A stretch of DNA of 64,000 nt from assembly GCF_030344915.1 (NCBI RefSeq), contig NZ_CP128233.1, positions 2,604,001 to 2,668,000 on the forward strand, read 5' to 3'. A program made the position numbers and the translations under genes. Source of the stretch: Neopusillimonas aromaticivorans (GTDB lineage: Bacteria; Pseudomonadota; Gammaproteobacteria; Burkholderiales; Burkholderiaceae_B). Shown piece after piece: positions 41,939 through 51,161 of this stretch; positions within the stretch are counted from its first letter, which is position 1; every line of letters starts with the position of its first letter. Under the pieces are notes generated by a model, which made no database searches, had not been told where the DNA came from, and was given only the letters and a program-made list of their open reading frames with translations.

Positions 41939-43774
41939 TTGTTTCAACGATTCGAGCGTCTGCTTGACCCTTTTCCAGCCCATGATTCGCCGCTGCCGCC
42001 TCAACGCCTGACGGCATTTCTGTGGTCGTGTACCCGCGGCGCGCGTGGTTATATCGCTGCTTTGGCGCTGTTCAGTGCCAGTGTGTCCATTTATGAGGCC
42101 TGGCTGTTTGCCTTTCTGGGGCAAGTGGTTGACTTGTTGTCAGTCTGGCAGGTTGGCGAACCGGCGCCTGAACAGGTTCGACGTGTCTTGTGGGGTATTG
42201 CTGTCGTGGTGCTGGCCAGTGTGGGCATGGTGGCCATGCGGACATTGCTTCAGCATCAGGCGTTGGCCATCAACCTGCCGTTGCGGCTGCGCTGGAATTT
42301 CCATCGCTTGATGTTGCGTCAAAGTCTGGCTTTTTTCTCCGATGAATTCGCCGGACGGGTCACGACCAAAGTCATGCAGACGGCGCTGGCCGTGCGCGAC
42401 GTATTGCTGACATTTTCCGAAATTGTGCTGGGTATCGGTGTGTATGTATTTACCATCATTGCCTTGGCGGGCAGTTTCGACCTTCGACTGATGCTGCCTT
42501 TCGTGGGTTGGGCGCTGCTGTATGGGCTGGCGATGGCGTACTTTGTGCCTCGTCTGGGCAAGGTGGGCCAAGAGCAGGCGCATGCCCGTTCGTCGATGAC
42601 CGGTCGCGTCACCGACGCGTACGCCAACATTACGACGGTAAAACTGTTTTCCCATACTCGTCGCGAAGCGCAGTTTGCCCGTGCTGCGATGGAGGATTTT
42701 AAAGACACGGGCTATCGGCAGATGCGTCTGGTCAGCCAGTTTGAAATCGTCAATCAGACGCTGGTGGCGCTGTTGATCCTGGCGGCCGGCGGTTATGCCG
42801 TGTGGCTCTGGCATGGAGGTGCCGTGGGTGTCGGGGCCGTCGCGGCTATTTCCGCCATGGCCTTGCGGGTCAGCGGGATGTCGCATTGGATCATGTGGCA
42901 GATGGCCACGCTGTTCGAAAACATCGGTACGGTTCAAGACGGCATCGCCACGCTGTCGCGGGCACCAAAAGTGCAAGACATCCCCGATGCCCCCGCCTTG
43001 CAGGTTTCGCAGGGCGAAGTCCGGTTTGACCGGGTTTCGTTCAATTACAACGGCGAGCGACAGGTGTTCGACGGCTTGAACCTTACCGTACGGCCCGGTG
43101 AGCGTATCGGCCTGATTGGCCGCTCGGGGGCCGGGAAGTCAACCCTGATCAACCTGTTGCTGCGGTTTTACGATATTGACGGCGGCCGCATTCTGATTGA
43201 CGGTCAGGATATTTCGCAGGTGTCGCAAGACAGCTTGCGCGGTGCCATTGGCATGGTGACCCAGGATACCTCACTGCTGCATCGTTCCATTCGTGACAAC
43301 ATCGCCTACGGTCGTCCCGATGCTTCTGATGATGAAATACGCGCTGCCGCATGCCGGGCCCAGGCCGCCGGCTTTATCGAGCATCTGGCCGATGCCAGTG
43401 GTAACCGGGGGTACGATACCCTGGTGGGCGAGCGCGGTATCAAGTTGTCAGGCGGTCAGCGCCAGCGAATCGCCATTGCGCGTGTGATGCTCAAGAACGC
43501 ACCCATTTTGTTGCTGGACGAAGCCACCAGTGCCCTGGATTCGGAAGTTGAAGCCGCCATTCAGGAAAGCCTGAACGAGATCATGCAAGGCAAGACGGTT
43601 ATCGCCATTGCCCACCGGTTGTCCACCATTGCGGCGCTGGACCGGTTGATCGTAATGGACGGCGGGCAAATCATTGAGCAGGGCAGCCATGCCGAATTGC
43701 TGCAACGTAACGGTGTTTACGCCCGGCTATGGCGCCACCAGAGCGGCGGTTTTCTGGCGCAGGACGATGATTGA
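41939..43774 (+). CDS. ABC transporter, fused permease and ATPase
   Basis: About 611 residues, half-transporter of the MsbA type. Six membrane segments in residues ~30-300, then an ATPase with LIGRSGAGKSTLINLLLRFYD (Walker A), IKLSGGQRQRIAIARVMLK (signature), ILLLDEATSALD (Walker B) and AIAHRLS (switch His). It works as a dimer in the inner membrane; the cargo is unknown. No ATG fits; TTG 41939, six bases after GGAG, is the best start, with TTG 41909 an alternative. Confidence 0.9.
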   Translation: MFQRFERLLDPFPAHDSPLPPQRLTAFLWSCTRGARGYIAALALFSASVSIYEAWLFAFLGQVVDLLSVWQVGEPAPEQVRRVLWGIAVVVLASVGMVAMRTLLQHQALAINLPLRLRWNFHRLMLRQSLAFFSDEFAGRVTTKVMQTALAVRDVLLTFSEIVLGIGVYVFTIIALAGSFDLRLMLPFVGWALLYGLAMAYFVPRLGKVGQEQAHARSSMTGRVTDAYANITTVKLFSHTRREAQFARAAMEDFKDTGYRQMRLVSQFEIVNQTLVALLILAAGGYAVWLWHGGAVGVGAVAAISAMALRVSGMSHWIMWQMATLFENIGTVQDGIATLSRAPKVQDIPDAPALQVSQGEVRFDRVSFNYNGERQVFDGLNLTVRPGERIGLIGRSGAGKSTLINLLLRFYDIDGGRILIDGQDISQVSQDSLRGAIGMVTQDTSLLHRSIRDNIAYGRPDASDDEIRAAACRAQAAGFIEHLADASGNRGYDTLVGERGIKLSGGQRQRIAIARVMLKNAPILLLDEATSALDSEVEAAIQESLNEIMQGKTVIAIAHRLSTIAALDRLIVMDGGQIIEQGSHAELLQRNGVYARLWRHQSGGFLAQDDD

Positions 43775-43888
43775 GGCCGTGTTTTTTCCGACCCTCAAGC
43801 CGTTGCGTTTTGGCTGGATGCGGGAGCGACATGTCCTGTCGTTGCGTACGGGCATGTGGTTGCCGGTGGCTGCAGGCGTTGTTGCGTG

Positions 43889-44239
43889 TTAATGGGGCGT
43901 GTTGTTCTGGCTTTGCCTGAGCAGTGCTTGAAGCGCGCTTTTCAGGCCCGGTGAGAACAAGGGAACCCATTGTGCAGGGGTTTGGCCCGAGGCATCGACA
44001 GCCCGAATCGTGATGAACTGGCCCTTGAACACGGTTGTGCCGCGCGCGTGTTCAGCGTAGCCCTGAAGCAACCGGTTCGCTTCGGCCTGTACCTGAAACA
44101 GTCGGGCATCAGTGCTGCCTTGCGTATCGGCATAAACATCCAGGACGCGTTGAATGTCGTCAATGAACAGTGCCAGCGCGTGGTTGCCGATGCAGTCACG
44201 GCGTTCGTAACCCCAGGGGAAGATGTCATGGTGGGCCAG
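43889..44239 (-). CDS. Hypothetical protein, about 115 residues
   Basis: The frame is open from 44248 to 43889. It reads DIFPWGYERRDCIGNHALALFIDDIQRVLDVYAD ..., then ARLFQVQAEANRLLQGYAEHARG and ends LLRQSQNNTPH. Codon use and sense make this the coding frame over competing frames. There is no ATG; the start may be a rare codon near 44239 or may be hidden by a one-base error. I do not recognise the family. Confidence 0.5.
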   Translation of the reverse strand: MAHHDIFPWGYERRDCIGNHALALFIDDIQRVLDVYADTQGSTDARLFQVQAEANRLLQGYAEHARGTTVFKGQFITIRAVDASGQTPAQWVPLFSPGLKSALQALLRQSQNNTPH

Positions 44240-44411
44240 AGTAAAGAGTCAGAGCAGACAGGTATTTAACCATACCTCATCGACCGCAAGCCCGATGATC
44301 GGAGCGCCTTGATTCATGGTGTTATGACGTTTTGTCATGAAACGGTCATATGCTGATCAGGGAACCTTGCTCTCTAAGGGAAAACCCGGTTATGAAAAGG
44401 TTGCACACACA

Positions 44412-44436
44412 GTTATCCACGGTTTTTGTGGATAAC
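44412..44436. promoter_or_regulatory. Inverted pair of DnaA-box-like sequences
   Basis: GTTATCCAC and GTGGATAAC form a 9-base perfect inverted repeat around GGTTTTT. Each arm contains a DnaA box: TTATCCACG (44413-44421) and, on the other strand, TTATCCACA (44427-44435), the latter an exact consensus. It lies in a 346-base gap (44240-44585) with no other visible gene and upstream of the hypothetical gene at 44586. Confidence 0.55.
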
Positions 44437-44585
44437 CCATTTGCGCTGAGTAGTCATCTGCACTTTATGTAACTTCAAACAGTTTGATATTTCATAAATG
44501 ATTCCCACGCGCATACCGCAAAGAGGCGTTCAGATTCACGGAAATGAACTACGATCAAGCTTTGGTTCCAACAGGAATGATCAAC

Positions 44586-44906
44586 ATGGAAAAAGATGTG
44601 GAAAACTTTGCTGTCAAAGTCGCTGAAATCAATGCGGTTCTTGAAGGCCTTGAAGCCGCCAATCAGGTGGCCCTTGATGCCTTGATATTGGCCATGCTGG
44701 CTACCAATCCTCAGGTCATCGGGCCGATGCGCGGTCTGATCGCCAAGCTTGAACGCGAGGTTGCCGGCAGTGTGGCAGAAGCCGGCGAGCGTGCCGTAAT
44801 CAGCTACAGCAACCGCATTGCCGACGTGTACACCCTTATCGACAAGGCGGAAAAAGCGGTTATTGACAGCACTGTCGCCGATACGTCGGAAAAGGTCAAC
44901 GGTTAA
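44586..44906 (+). CDS. Hypothetical protein, 106 residues, helical
   Basis: MEKDVENFAVKVAEINAVLEGLEAANQ, later PMRGLIAKLEREVAGSVAEAGE and DVYTLIDKAEKAVIDS. Nearly all helix-forming, no Cys, no signal peptide, no membrane segment. AGGA lies nine bases before ATG 44586; ATG 44544 would add 14 residues. Unknown function; possibly a phasin-like or small structural helical protein, but that is only composition-based. Confidence 0.65.
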   Translation: MEKDVENFAVKVAEINAVLEGLEAANQVALDALILAMLATNPQVIGPMRGLIAKLEREVAGSVAEAGERAVISYSNRIADVYTLIDKAEKAVIDSTVADTSEKVNG

Positions 44907-44950
44907 CCCGGTTGGGTACGGGCACGGGTCCGCATCAACGGGTGTGCGAC

Positions 44951-46039
44951 TTATCGGGTTGGGCCCGGACCGTTATCGTGCCCCGTTGCAACAGCAATCC
45001 TCCAGGGTGAATCTGTTGTGCGTTTTGCTTTGTACATTGCTGCGTCAGCCGCAGACAGCAGAGCTTTCAGCGTGTGGAATCGATCCATGGTGACGACGCC
45101 AATACTGACACCGACCCGGCCGCAAGCCAGGTCGGCCAGTTTGTTTTCCTCGAGTGTCTGAACAATTCGCAGGGAAACCTCCCAGGCCTGTTCCATCGTG
45201 GTCGACGGTAGAACCACAAGGAATTCATCGCCGCCCCAGCGTCCGATAATGTCATTGGTTCGCAGGGTTGCGCGCATCACCGTTGAGACTTTTTTCAGTA
45301 CCTGGTCGCCGCATAAATGGCCGTGCTGGTCGTTGATGGCCTTGAAGTCATTCAGGTCCAGCATCAGTACGGCACCGGGGGCCTGTGAATCAAGTGGGGC
45401 CTCCAGTTCAAATGACAGCCTGTTTTCAATGGCGCGACGGTTCAGCAAGCCGGTTAGCGGATCAATGTGCGCCTGGCGCTGAAGTTCATTTCGTGCTTCA
45501 TCAAGTTCTTTGATAAGACGCCGCTGGTTCATATGATGACGTCGCAGCTCTAAAAGATGCATGACTTGTTCGCGCAGCAGCTTCAGGGCTTTTAATTGGT
45601 GCTCATCAAGCGTACGCGGTTGATAGTCGAGCACACAAAGGGTACCCAAGGCATGAGGCCCGGACTTCAGCAACGCACCCGCGTAAAAACGCAGGCTTTT
45701 TCCGGATGTATTGACCAACGGGTTGTTAGCGGTGCGTGGGTCATCAAGCGTGTCGTTGATCACCATGAGATCTTGTTCGAGAATCGCATGACGACAGATG
45801 GAAATGTCCAGCGGCGTTTCACGGACGCCCAGACCTTGTTCAGCCTTGAACCACTGTCTGGACTCATCTACAAAATTGATGACGGCAATCGGCGTGTTGC
45901 AAACCAGCGCAGCCAGTTTGATGATGTTGTCGAAAGCGGCGTCGTAACCCGTGTCGAGAATCTGGTAGTCGGTCAGCGCCTGCAGGCGTTCAGGGTCGTC
46001 GATGACGCAACCCGTTTCATGATCTGACAATGAAAGCAT
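44951..46039 (-). CDS. GAF-GGDEF diguanylate cyclase
   Basis: About 362 residues, no membrane segments. A GAF domain (FDNIIKLAALVCNTPIAVINFVDESRQWFKAEQGL ...) is followed by GGDEF, starting HIDPLTGLLNRRAIENRL. The active site is GRWGGDEFLVVLP; RTND five residues upstream is an I-site. Cytosolic cyclic di-GMP synthase responding to a small ligand or redox signal via GAF. ATG 46039 has AAGGAC upstream. Intact. Confidence 0.92.
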   Translation of the reverse strand: MLSLSDHETGCVIDDPERLQALTDYQILDTGYDAAFDNIIKLAALVCNTPIAVINFVDESRQWFKAEQGLGVRETPLDISICRHAILEQDLMVINDTLDDPRTANNPLVNTSGKSLRFYAGALLKSGPHALGTLCVLDYQPRTLDEHQLKALKLLREQVMHLLELRRHHMNQRRLIKELDEARNELQRQAHIDPLTGLLNRRAIENRLSFELEAPLDSQAPGAVLMLDLNDFKAINDQHGHLCGDQVLKKVSTVMRATLRTNDIIGRWGGDEFLVVLPSTTMEQAWEVSLRIVQTLEENKLADLACGRVGVSIGVVTMDRFHTLKALLSAADAAMYKAKRTTDSPWRIAVATGHDNGPGPTR

Positions 46040-46132
46040 GGTCGTGTCCTTTTTGCTGGGTGTTGACGAAAGAGCTCGCACTGACGTTACGGCTATCCGG
46101 GAATGGTAGCATTGAAAACCAAAATTCTTGTT

Positions 46133-46480
46133 TCACGTGCGCTCACTCCATTCCAAGAGCAAGGGGGCTTCTGCGCTATCGTGTACAGCCCAGAAATCAA
46201 CAGCATAACGGTAACGCTGCTGAAAGTTCTTCCATCCAGATGCGAAACGCCGCCTGATAACCGACCCAGGAATGTCGTGCCCAACTTGACGTACGCGTTC
46301 AGCCGCACGGTCAATTGCTGTTTCTGGGTCTGGAAGTTTTAGAAAGTATAGGCCAACACTGTACCCACAGCTCCGCCAGTTTTCGATATGTCTCAAGTAT
46401 CCCAGTCCTGACAATGGGGTTTCGAAGGCGAAGTTCTCTCCCGCTCTACGCATTCGCGTGTCAGATCGCCCCACGGGCAA
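46133..46480 (-). pseudogene. Zeta-toxin/AAA-kinase-like C-terminal remnant
   Basis: RAGENFAFETPLSGLGYLRHIENWRSCGYSVGLYFLKL, AAERVRQVGHDIPGSVIRRRFASGWKNF and a short C-terminus match the second half of zeta-toxin-like ATPases. The P-loop half is absent: upstream of about 46480 the frame turns to unrelated arginine-rich sequence. It is therefore a relic, perhaps of a toxin-antitoxin or kinase gene. Confidence 0.6.
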
Positions 46481-46985
46481 TAGTGGCGTTCTGCGCGGCC
46501 GGTGGTCGCAATCAGGTGCTGGTAGGCTTGGTGTGCGTTGCCATCTCAAGATCTTATAGGTGCTACATCAACGGGCCTTGATCACACTGAGATAACGAAA
46601 GCCACCACCAGCGATCTGCAGACCATCACCACCATTGCGGGCACACGGTTTTGTGTGACTATCGAAGCCGTGTCTGCCTTTGAAAGGCCGATCATCGTGC
46701 GCAATGCCTCCATGCGACCGGGCTCTTTAAGGTTAGCGGCGAGGGCGGCTCTGGCACAGCAGCACTGGGCGTAAGCGAAGGACTGTTCACCACGATGGTA
46801 CTGGTCAGGTTCTTGAATGCAGTGTTCATCGGTCATTTCCTCTGAGATCAGTCGACGGTTAAACTTTACCGTACCCCCAAAGTCGCAGGTATGACCCTGG
46901 ACGTCAAGGTTTTGACTTTGCACGCCATTGATTAATGGTCGTCTGTGGTCATGCACCGCTTGTCCCTTCGGGTTTGCTCCGTTGG
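46481..46985. other. Gene-poor stretch
   Basis: 505 bases between the zeta-toxin relic and the copper sensor kinase. A 125-codon minus-strand frame (46582-46956) shows no recognisable family or protein-like pattern, and plus-strand frames are no better. I regard it as decayed or non-coding sequence. Confidence 0.4.
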
Positions 46986-48407
46986 CTACGGTAGCCGGGT
47001 ATGTTTCAAAAGAACTTCAAAGCACGTCATTTCATTATTGGATGACGCAGTGACCTGGCCGCCATGCGCCTGAACAATGGACTTCACGATGGCCAGGCCA
47101 AGCCCGGCACCCTCGCCATTGCGATGCCGCGAGGCATCCGGGCGGTAAAAGCGCTCGAACAGGTGCGCCAGGTGTTCGGCCGGAATGGTGGGCCCAGGGT
47201 TTGCGACGCGAATGCTTACGGCGTCGCCGTTGTTCTGTACGCTTGCCTGTACGGTACCGCCTTTCGGAGTGTAGCGGATGGCGTTCGACAGCAGGTTCGA
47301 GAGCGCCCTGCGCAGCATGGCCCTGTCTACAGCGGCAGTTAACGTTTCGTCGCCGCAGACGAGCATCGCGACTTGACGCTCCTCGCACCAGGCTTCGAAG
47401 AAATCGGCCAACTCGCGCAGTTCGGCCACCAGTGGCACGGCTGTGCGCTCCGGTTCGATCAGGCCATTGTCTGCCTTGGCCAGAAAAAGCATGTCGCCAA
47501 TCATCTTGGCCATGCGCTCGTACTCTTCAAGGTTTGAATAAAGTATTTCGCGGTACTCCTGCGCAGTTCGCGCCCGCGATAACGCCACCTGTGTCTGGGT
47601 CGTCAGGTTCGTAATGGGAGTGCGCAGCTCGTGAGCGATGTCTCCTGAAAAATTTGACAGTCGTCTGAAGCCGTCCTCCAGCCGGTCGATCATTTCGTTG
47701 AAGGCGGTGGCCATGGGCGCCAGTTCTGCGGGAACACCCGTTGAGTCAAGCCGAAGGTGCAGCTGCTCTGAATTGATGCGGTTGATTTGCTGGCTGATGC
47801 TTCTTATGGGAGCGTGACCTTGATGAACCGCCAGCCATGTGGCGGCAATGGCAATCAGGCAGGCCACCGCCGTCAACCACCACAGATACCTGTGAAAGCT
47901 GTTCAGAAAATGCAGGTGGAAGTCGATGTCGATGGCGAGAACCACAGCAAACGGTTCGACCTGTTGGCCGGTGCCAAGGGCCAACTGCACTAGCGCGCCG
48001 CGGAAGGTCTTTCCTTCATGCTGCCAGGACGACACGGTGTTGTCGTTAATCTCGTCTGCGGGATGCAGTTGTCCAAGTGCGGTTTCCAGATCGGCGCCCT
48101 GGGTGGCATAGAGCACCTGACCATTGCTGTCAGCGACCATGAATTCCGCGTTGTGGTGGCCGGACAAGGTGCTGTCGAAATGCGCTTTCAGTGCATTGGT
48201 GGCTGTAGTGCCGTCAAACTGCTGCAAGGTGGCTTGAATCGAGGTTTTGGCGGCGTTCAGTTCATGGATGTCCTGTTCCACGAAGTGGGCAGTGATCGAG
48301 CGTTCCACCAGCCAGCCGAAACATAACAGCAAGGCGGTAATGCCTGCACCGATGGAAATCGTCAGGCGCAGGGCCAGCGAGGGCGGGGACTTCAGGAGCC
48401 CGGGCAT
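46986..48407 (-). CDS. cusS: Heavy-metal sensor histidine kinase, CusS type
   Basis: 473 residues. Membrane segments near ~15-32 and ~170-190 flank a periplasmic sensor. HAMP, then the H box FSGDIAHELRTPITNL, N box ALSNLLSNAIRYTPKGG and G box GEGAGLGLAIVKSIVQAHGG. It senses periplasmic Cu+/Ag+ and phosphorylates the adjacent regulator. Overall form is typical of CusS/CopS. Encoded 2 bases downstream of cusR and divergent from copA. Confidence 0.92.
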   Translation of the reverse strand: MPGLLKSPPSLALRLTISIGAGITALLLCFGWLVERSITAHFVEQDIHELNAAKTSIQATLQQFDGTTATNALKAHFDSTLSGHHNAEFMVADSNGQVLYATQGADLETALGQLHPADEINDNTVSSWQHEGKTFRGALVQLALGTGQQVEPFAVVLAIDIDFHLHFLNSFHRYLWWLTAVACLIAIAATWLAVHQGHAPIRSISQQINRINSEQLHLRLDSTGVPAELAPMATAFNEMIDRLEDGFRRLSNFSGDIAHELRTPITNLTTQTQVALSRARTAQEYREILYSNLEEYERMAKMIGDMLFLAKADNGLIEPERTAVPLVAELRELADFFEAWCEERQVAMLVCGDETLTAAVDRAMLRRALSNLLSNAIRYTPKGGTVQASVQNNGDAVSIRVANPGPTIPAEHLAHLFERFYRPDASRHRNGEGAGLGLAIVKSIVQAHGGQVTASSNNEMTCFEVLLKHTRLP

Positions 48408-48409
48408 GT

Positions 48410-49093
48410 CTATCTGGCTTCGGGAACGTCGAGCATGTAGCCCATGCCACGCACCGTATGGATCAGTTTCGGTTCAAAAGCATCGTCGATCTTGGCGCGC
48501 AACCTGCGCACGGCTACATCGATTACGTTGGTGTCACTGTCAAAATTCATATCCCAAACCTGAGATGCTATCAGTGAGCGGGGAAGCACCTCGCCTTGCC
48601 TGCGAACGAGCAGTTCGAGCAGCGCGAATTCCTTGTTGGTCAGGTGGATACGCACGTCGCCCCGCATGGCGCGGCGGCGGGGAATGTCCAGCACCAGATT
48701 GGCGACCTGTATCTGTTCGCTCAGAACGGCCATGGCGCCGCGTCGCAGTAGCGTGCGTACTCGCGCCAGCAATTCGGAAAAAGCAAAAGGTTTGACCAGG
48801 TAGTCGTCGGCGCCCAGTTCCAGCCCCTTTACGCGGTCTTCAATACTGTCGCGGGCGGTAAGAAACAGCACGGGCGTGACAGACTGCGCGTCGCGCAGCG
48901 CCTGCACGATGCGCCATCCGTCCACGTCGGGAAGCATCACGTCCAGAATGATCAGGTCATAAGGCTCGGTAAGCGCCCGATGATGACCGTCAAGGCCGGT
49001 TTGAACCCAGTCCACTTGAAAGCCCGCCTCGGCAAGCCCTTGCCGAAGGTAGTCTCCGGTTTTCACCTCGTCTTCAACAATCAGCAGTTTCAT
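48410..49093 (-). CDS. cusR: Copper response regulator, CusR/CopR type
   Basis: 227 residues. Receiver domain with phospho-acceptor in YDLIILDVMLPDVDGWRIV and Lys in GADDYLVKPFAF; OmpR-type winged helix (IHLTNKEFALLELLVRRQGEVLPRS ... DVAVRRLRAKIDD). It should bind the cop box at 49184-49198 and activate the divergent copA operon. ATG 49093 gives the standard MKLLIVEDE start. Confidence 0.93.
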   Translation of the reverse strand: MKLLIVEDEVKTGDYLRQGLAEAGFQVDWVQTGLDGHHRALTEPYDLIILDVMLPDVDGWRIVQALRDAQSVTPVLFLTARDSIEDRVKGLELGADDYLVKPFAFSELLARVRTLLRRGAMAVLSEQIQVANLVLDIPRRRAMRGDVRIHLTNKEFALLELLVRRQGEVLPRSLIASQVWDMNFDSDTNVIDVAVRRLRAKIDDAFEPKLIHTVRGMGYMLDVPEAR

Positions 49094-49183
49094 CTTCGGG
49101 TTTCCGTGCCTCGGGGCTAGCCTCTGATTTTTTACGAGCACCTACTGTAACGCAGCGACGCTGACGCAGACATTACCGGAACA

Positions 49184-49198
49184 TGACAAAAATGTAAT
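49184..49198. promoter_or_regulatory. CopR/CusR box in the cusR-copA intergenic region
   Basis: TGACAAAAATGTAAT fits the cop-box pattern TGACA-N5-TGTAAT closely. It lies about 90 bases from the cusR start and 147 bases from copA, well placed to serve both divergent transcripts. Confidence 0.65.
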
Positions 49199-49344
49199 TC
49201 AGGCGTCATGCCTGTGACAGCCGGCGCTCGCTACAGTGATGACCTGCCGAAAGCACGCCGGACTTTTCCGGAAGCGGCATGATTTAGATCATTTTTTAAG
49301 GATTAATTTCACGTGAGACAGTCTGGCTCAGGTTTTCCCCCTAC

Positions 49345-51129
49345 ATGCCGCGTCGCCGTTTCGTTCAAGGCCTGGCCGCAGGCGGCGTGATGCTGGGTTT
49401 ATCACCGTTTGCCCATGCGGCCGGCATCGTGTCTTCCCAGGCTCGCACGGGCACGGCCCCGTTGCTTACCGGAACCGAGTTCAACCTGGAAGTGGGGCAG
49501 TCGCCGGTGAACTTCACGGGTAACCCGCGCATGGCATTTACCATCAATGGTTCGGTGCCCGCACCCACGCTGCGCTGGCGCGAAGGCGATACGGTGACCA
49601 TACGGGTGAAGAACACCCTGAAGGAGGATACATCCATTCATTGGCACGGCATCATTCTTCCGTATCAGATGGACGGTGTGCCGGGTATCAGCTTCCCGGG
49701 CATTCCCCCTGGGGAAACCTTTGTGTACCAGTTCAAGCTGGAGCAAAGCGGCACGTACTGGTATCACTCGCATTCGGGCATGCAGGAAGCTCAGGGCATG
49801 TACGGTGCCATAATCGTCGAGCCGCGCGATGCCGACCCCATTCGTGTTGATCGCGACCACATCATTCAGCTTTCCGACTGGACAGACGAGCATCCGATGC
49901 GGGTGTTGTCCAAGCTGAAAGCGCAAGGCGATTACTACAACTACAACAAACCCACCGTTGTCGACTTTTATCGCGATGTTTCCAAAATGGGGATGAGCGC
50001 AGCGCTTGAGAAGCGCCAGATGTGGAACGAGATGCGCATGAGCCCGACGGACCTGGCCGATCTTTCCGCCGATGTGCTCACCTACCTGATGAACGGCACA
50101 ACGCCTGCCGGCAACTGGACCGGGCTGTTCCGGCCTGGCGAACGCGTCCGGCTGCGGTTCGTGAATGGCGCGGCCAATACCTTCTACGACGTGCGCATTC
50201 CGGGCCTGAAGATGACGGTGGTGCAGGCCGACGGCCAGAATGTGGAACCGGTGACCGTCGATGAATTCCGCTTTGGACCTGGGCAAACCTACGACGTGGT
50301 GGTGCAGCCCAAGGACGATGCCTACACCGTGTTCGCGCAGTCGATGGACCGCACGGGCTACGCACGTGGCACCCTGGCAGTGCGCGAGGGCCTGACGGCG
50401 CCCGTTCCTGACCTGGATCCGGTGCAGTGGCTGACCATGACCGACATGATGGGTGATATGGGCGGTATGGACCACGGTGCCATGGGCCACGGTGCGATGA
50501 ACCACGGCGCTGCCGGTTCGGCTGCCATGAATCACAGCGGGATGAATCACGGTGGCATGAATCATGCGGCCATGGGGCACGGTTCGGCAGCTTCTGCGGG
50601 GCCGAGCAAAACCGTGCTGCATGCGCGAACCGAGTATGGCCCAAGCGTCGACATGCGCGTGGATACCCCGCGAACAAACCTGGATGATCCCGGCATTGGC
50701 CTGCGTGACAACGGCCGTCGTGTGCTGAACCTGGCCGACTTGCATACCGTGGGTGGCCCGATGGACCCGCGTGGTGCAGAGCGCGAGATTGAGCTGCACC
50801 TGACAGGCCACATGGAGCGCTACAGCTGGTCGTTTGACGGTGTGGAGTTCGGTCAGTCAACGCCGGTGCATTTCCGTTATGGGGAGCGTGTTCGGGTCAT
50901 TCTGCACAACGACACCATGATGACCCACCCGATGCACTTGCACGGTGTCTGGAGCGAACTGGAAACACCCGATGGGGCCTTCCAGGCGCGATTGCACACG
51001 ATTCCGGTGCAGCCGGCACAGCGCATCAGCTTTCTGGTCACCGCCGACGCCCTGGGGCGCTGGGCCTGGCATTGCCACCTGATGTTCCACATGGATATGG
51101 GCATGTTCCGTGAAGTGGTGATTGCATGA
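49345..51129 (+). CDS. copA: CopA, periplasmic multicopper oxidase
   Basis: 594 residues. Tat signal PRRRFVQGLAAGGVMLGLSP, cleavage near AHA. Copper-site His clusters: IHWHGIILP, WYHSHSGMQ, HPMHLHGVW and WHCHLMFHMDMGMF. A Met/His-rich insert (residues ~375-415, repeats such as MDHGAMGHGAMNHG and MNHSGMNHGGMNH) binds extra copper. It oxidises Cu+ to Cu2+ in the periplasm. A one-base loss in the C5 run at 49336-49340 may hide a start a few codons upstream. Confidence 0.94.
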   Translation: MPRRRFVQGLAAGGVMLGLSPFAHAAGIVSSQARTGTAPLLTGTEFNLEVGQSPVNFTGNPRMAFTINGSVPAPTLRWREGDTVTIRVKNTLKEDTSIHWHGIILPYQMDGVPGISFPGIPPGETFVYQFKLEQSGTYWYHSHSGMQEAQGMYGAIIVEPRDADPIRVDRDHIIQLSDWTDEHPMRVLSKLKAQGDYYNYNKPTVVDFYRDVSKMGMSAALEKRQMWNEMRMSPTDLADLSADVLTYLMNGTTPAGNWTGLFRPGERVRLRFVNGAANTFYDVRIPGLKMTVVQADGQNVEPVTVDEFRFGPGQTYDVVVQPKDDAYTVFAQSMDRTGYARGTLAVREGLTAPVPDLDPVQWLTMTDMMGDMGGMDHGAMGHGAMNHGAAGSAAMNHSGMNHGGMNHAAMGHGSAASAGPSKTVLHARTEYGPSVDMRVDTPRTNLDDPGIGLRDNGRRVLNLADLHTVGGPMDPRGAEREIELHLTGHMERYSWSFDGVEFGQSTPVHFRYGERVRVILHNDTMMTHPMHLHGVWSELETPDGAFQARLHTIPVQPAQRISFLVTADALGRWAWHCHLMFHMDMGMFREVVIA

Positions 51130-51161
51130 GAACCACTGACATGACAAAGGATATCGGAATC

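Noticed and set aside
44412..44436. Chromosomal origin of replication
   Set aside because: Only two DnaA boxes, no AT-rich unwinding region and no dnaA, dnaN, gidA or parAB nearby.
46582..46956. Minus-strand 125-codon open frame as a gene
   Set aside because: No recognisable motif, no ribosome site, and composition like a random frame.
49402..50811. Long open frame of 469 codons antisense to copA
   Set aside because: It is the complement of a clear multicopper oxidase with all copper motifs; high G+C leaves the antisense frame open by chance.
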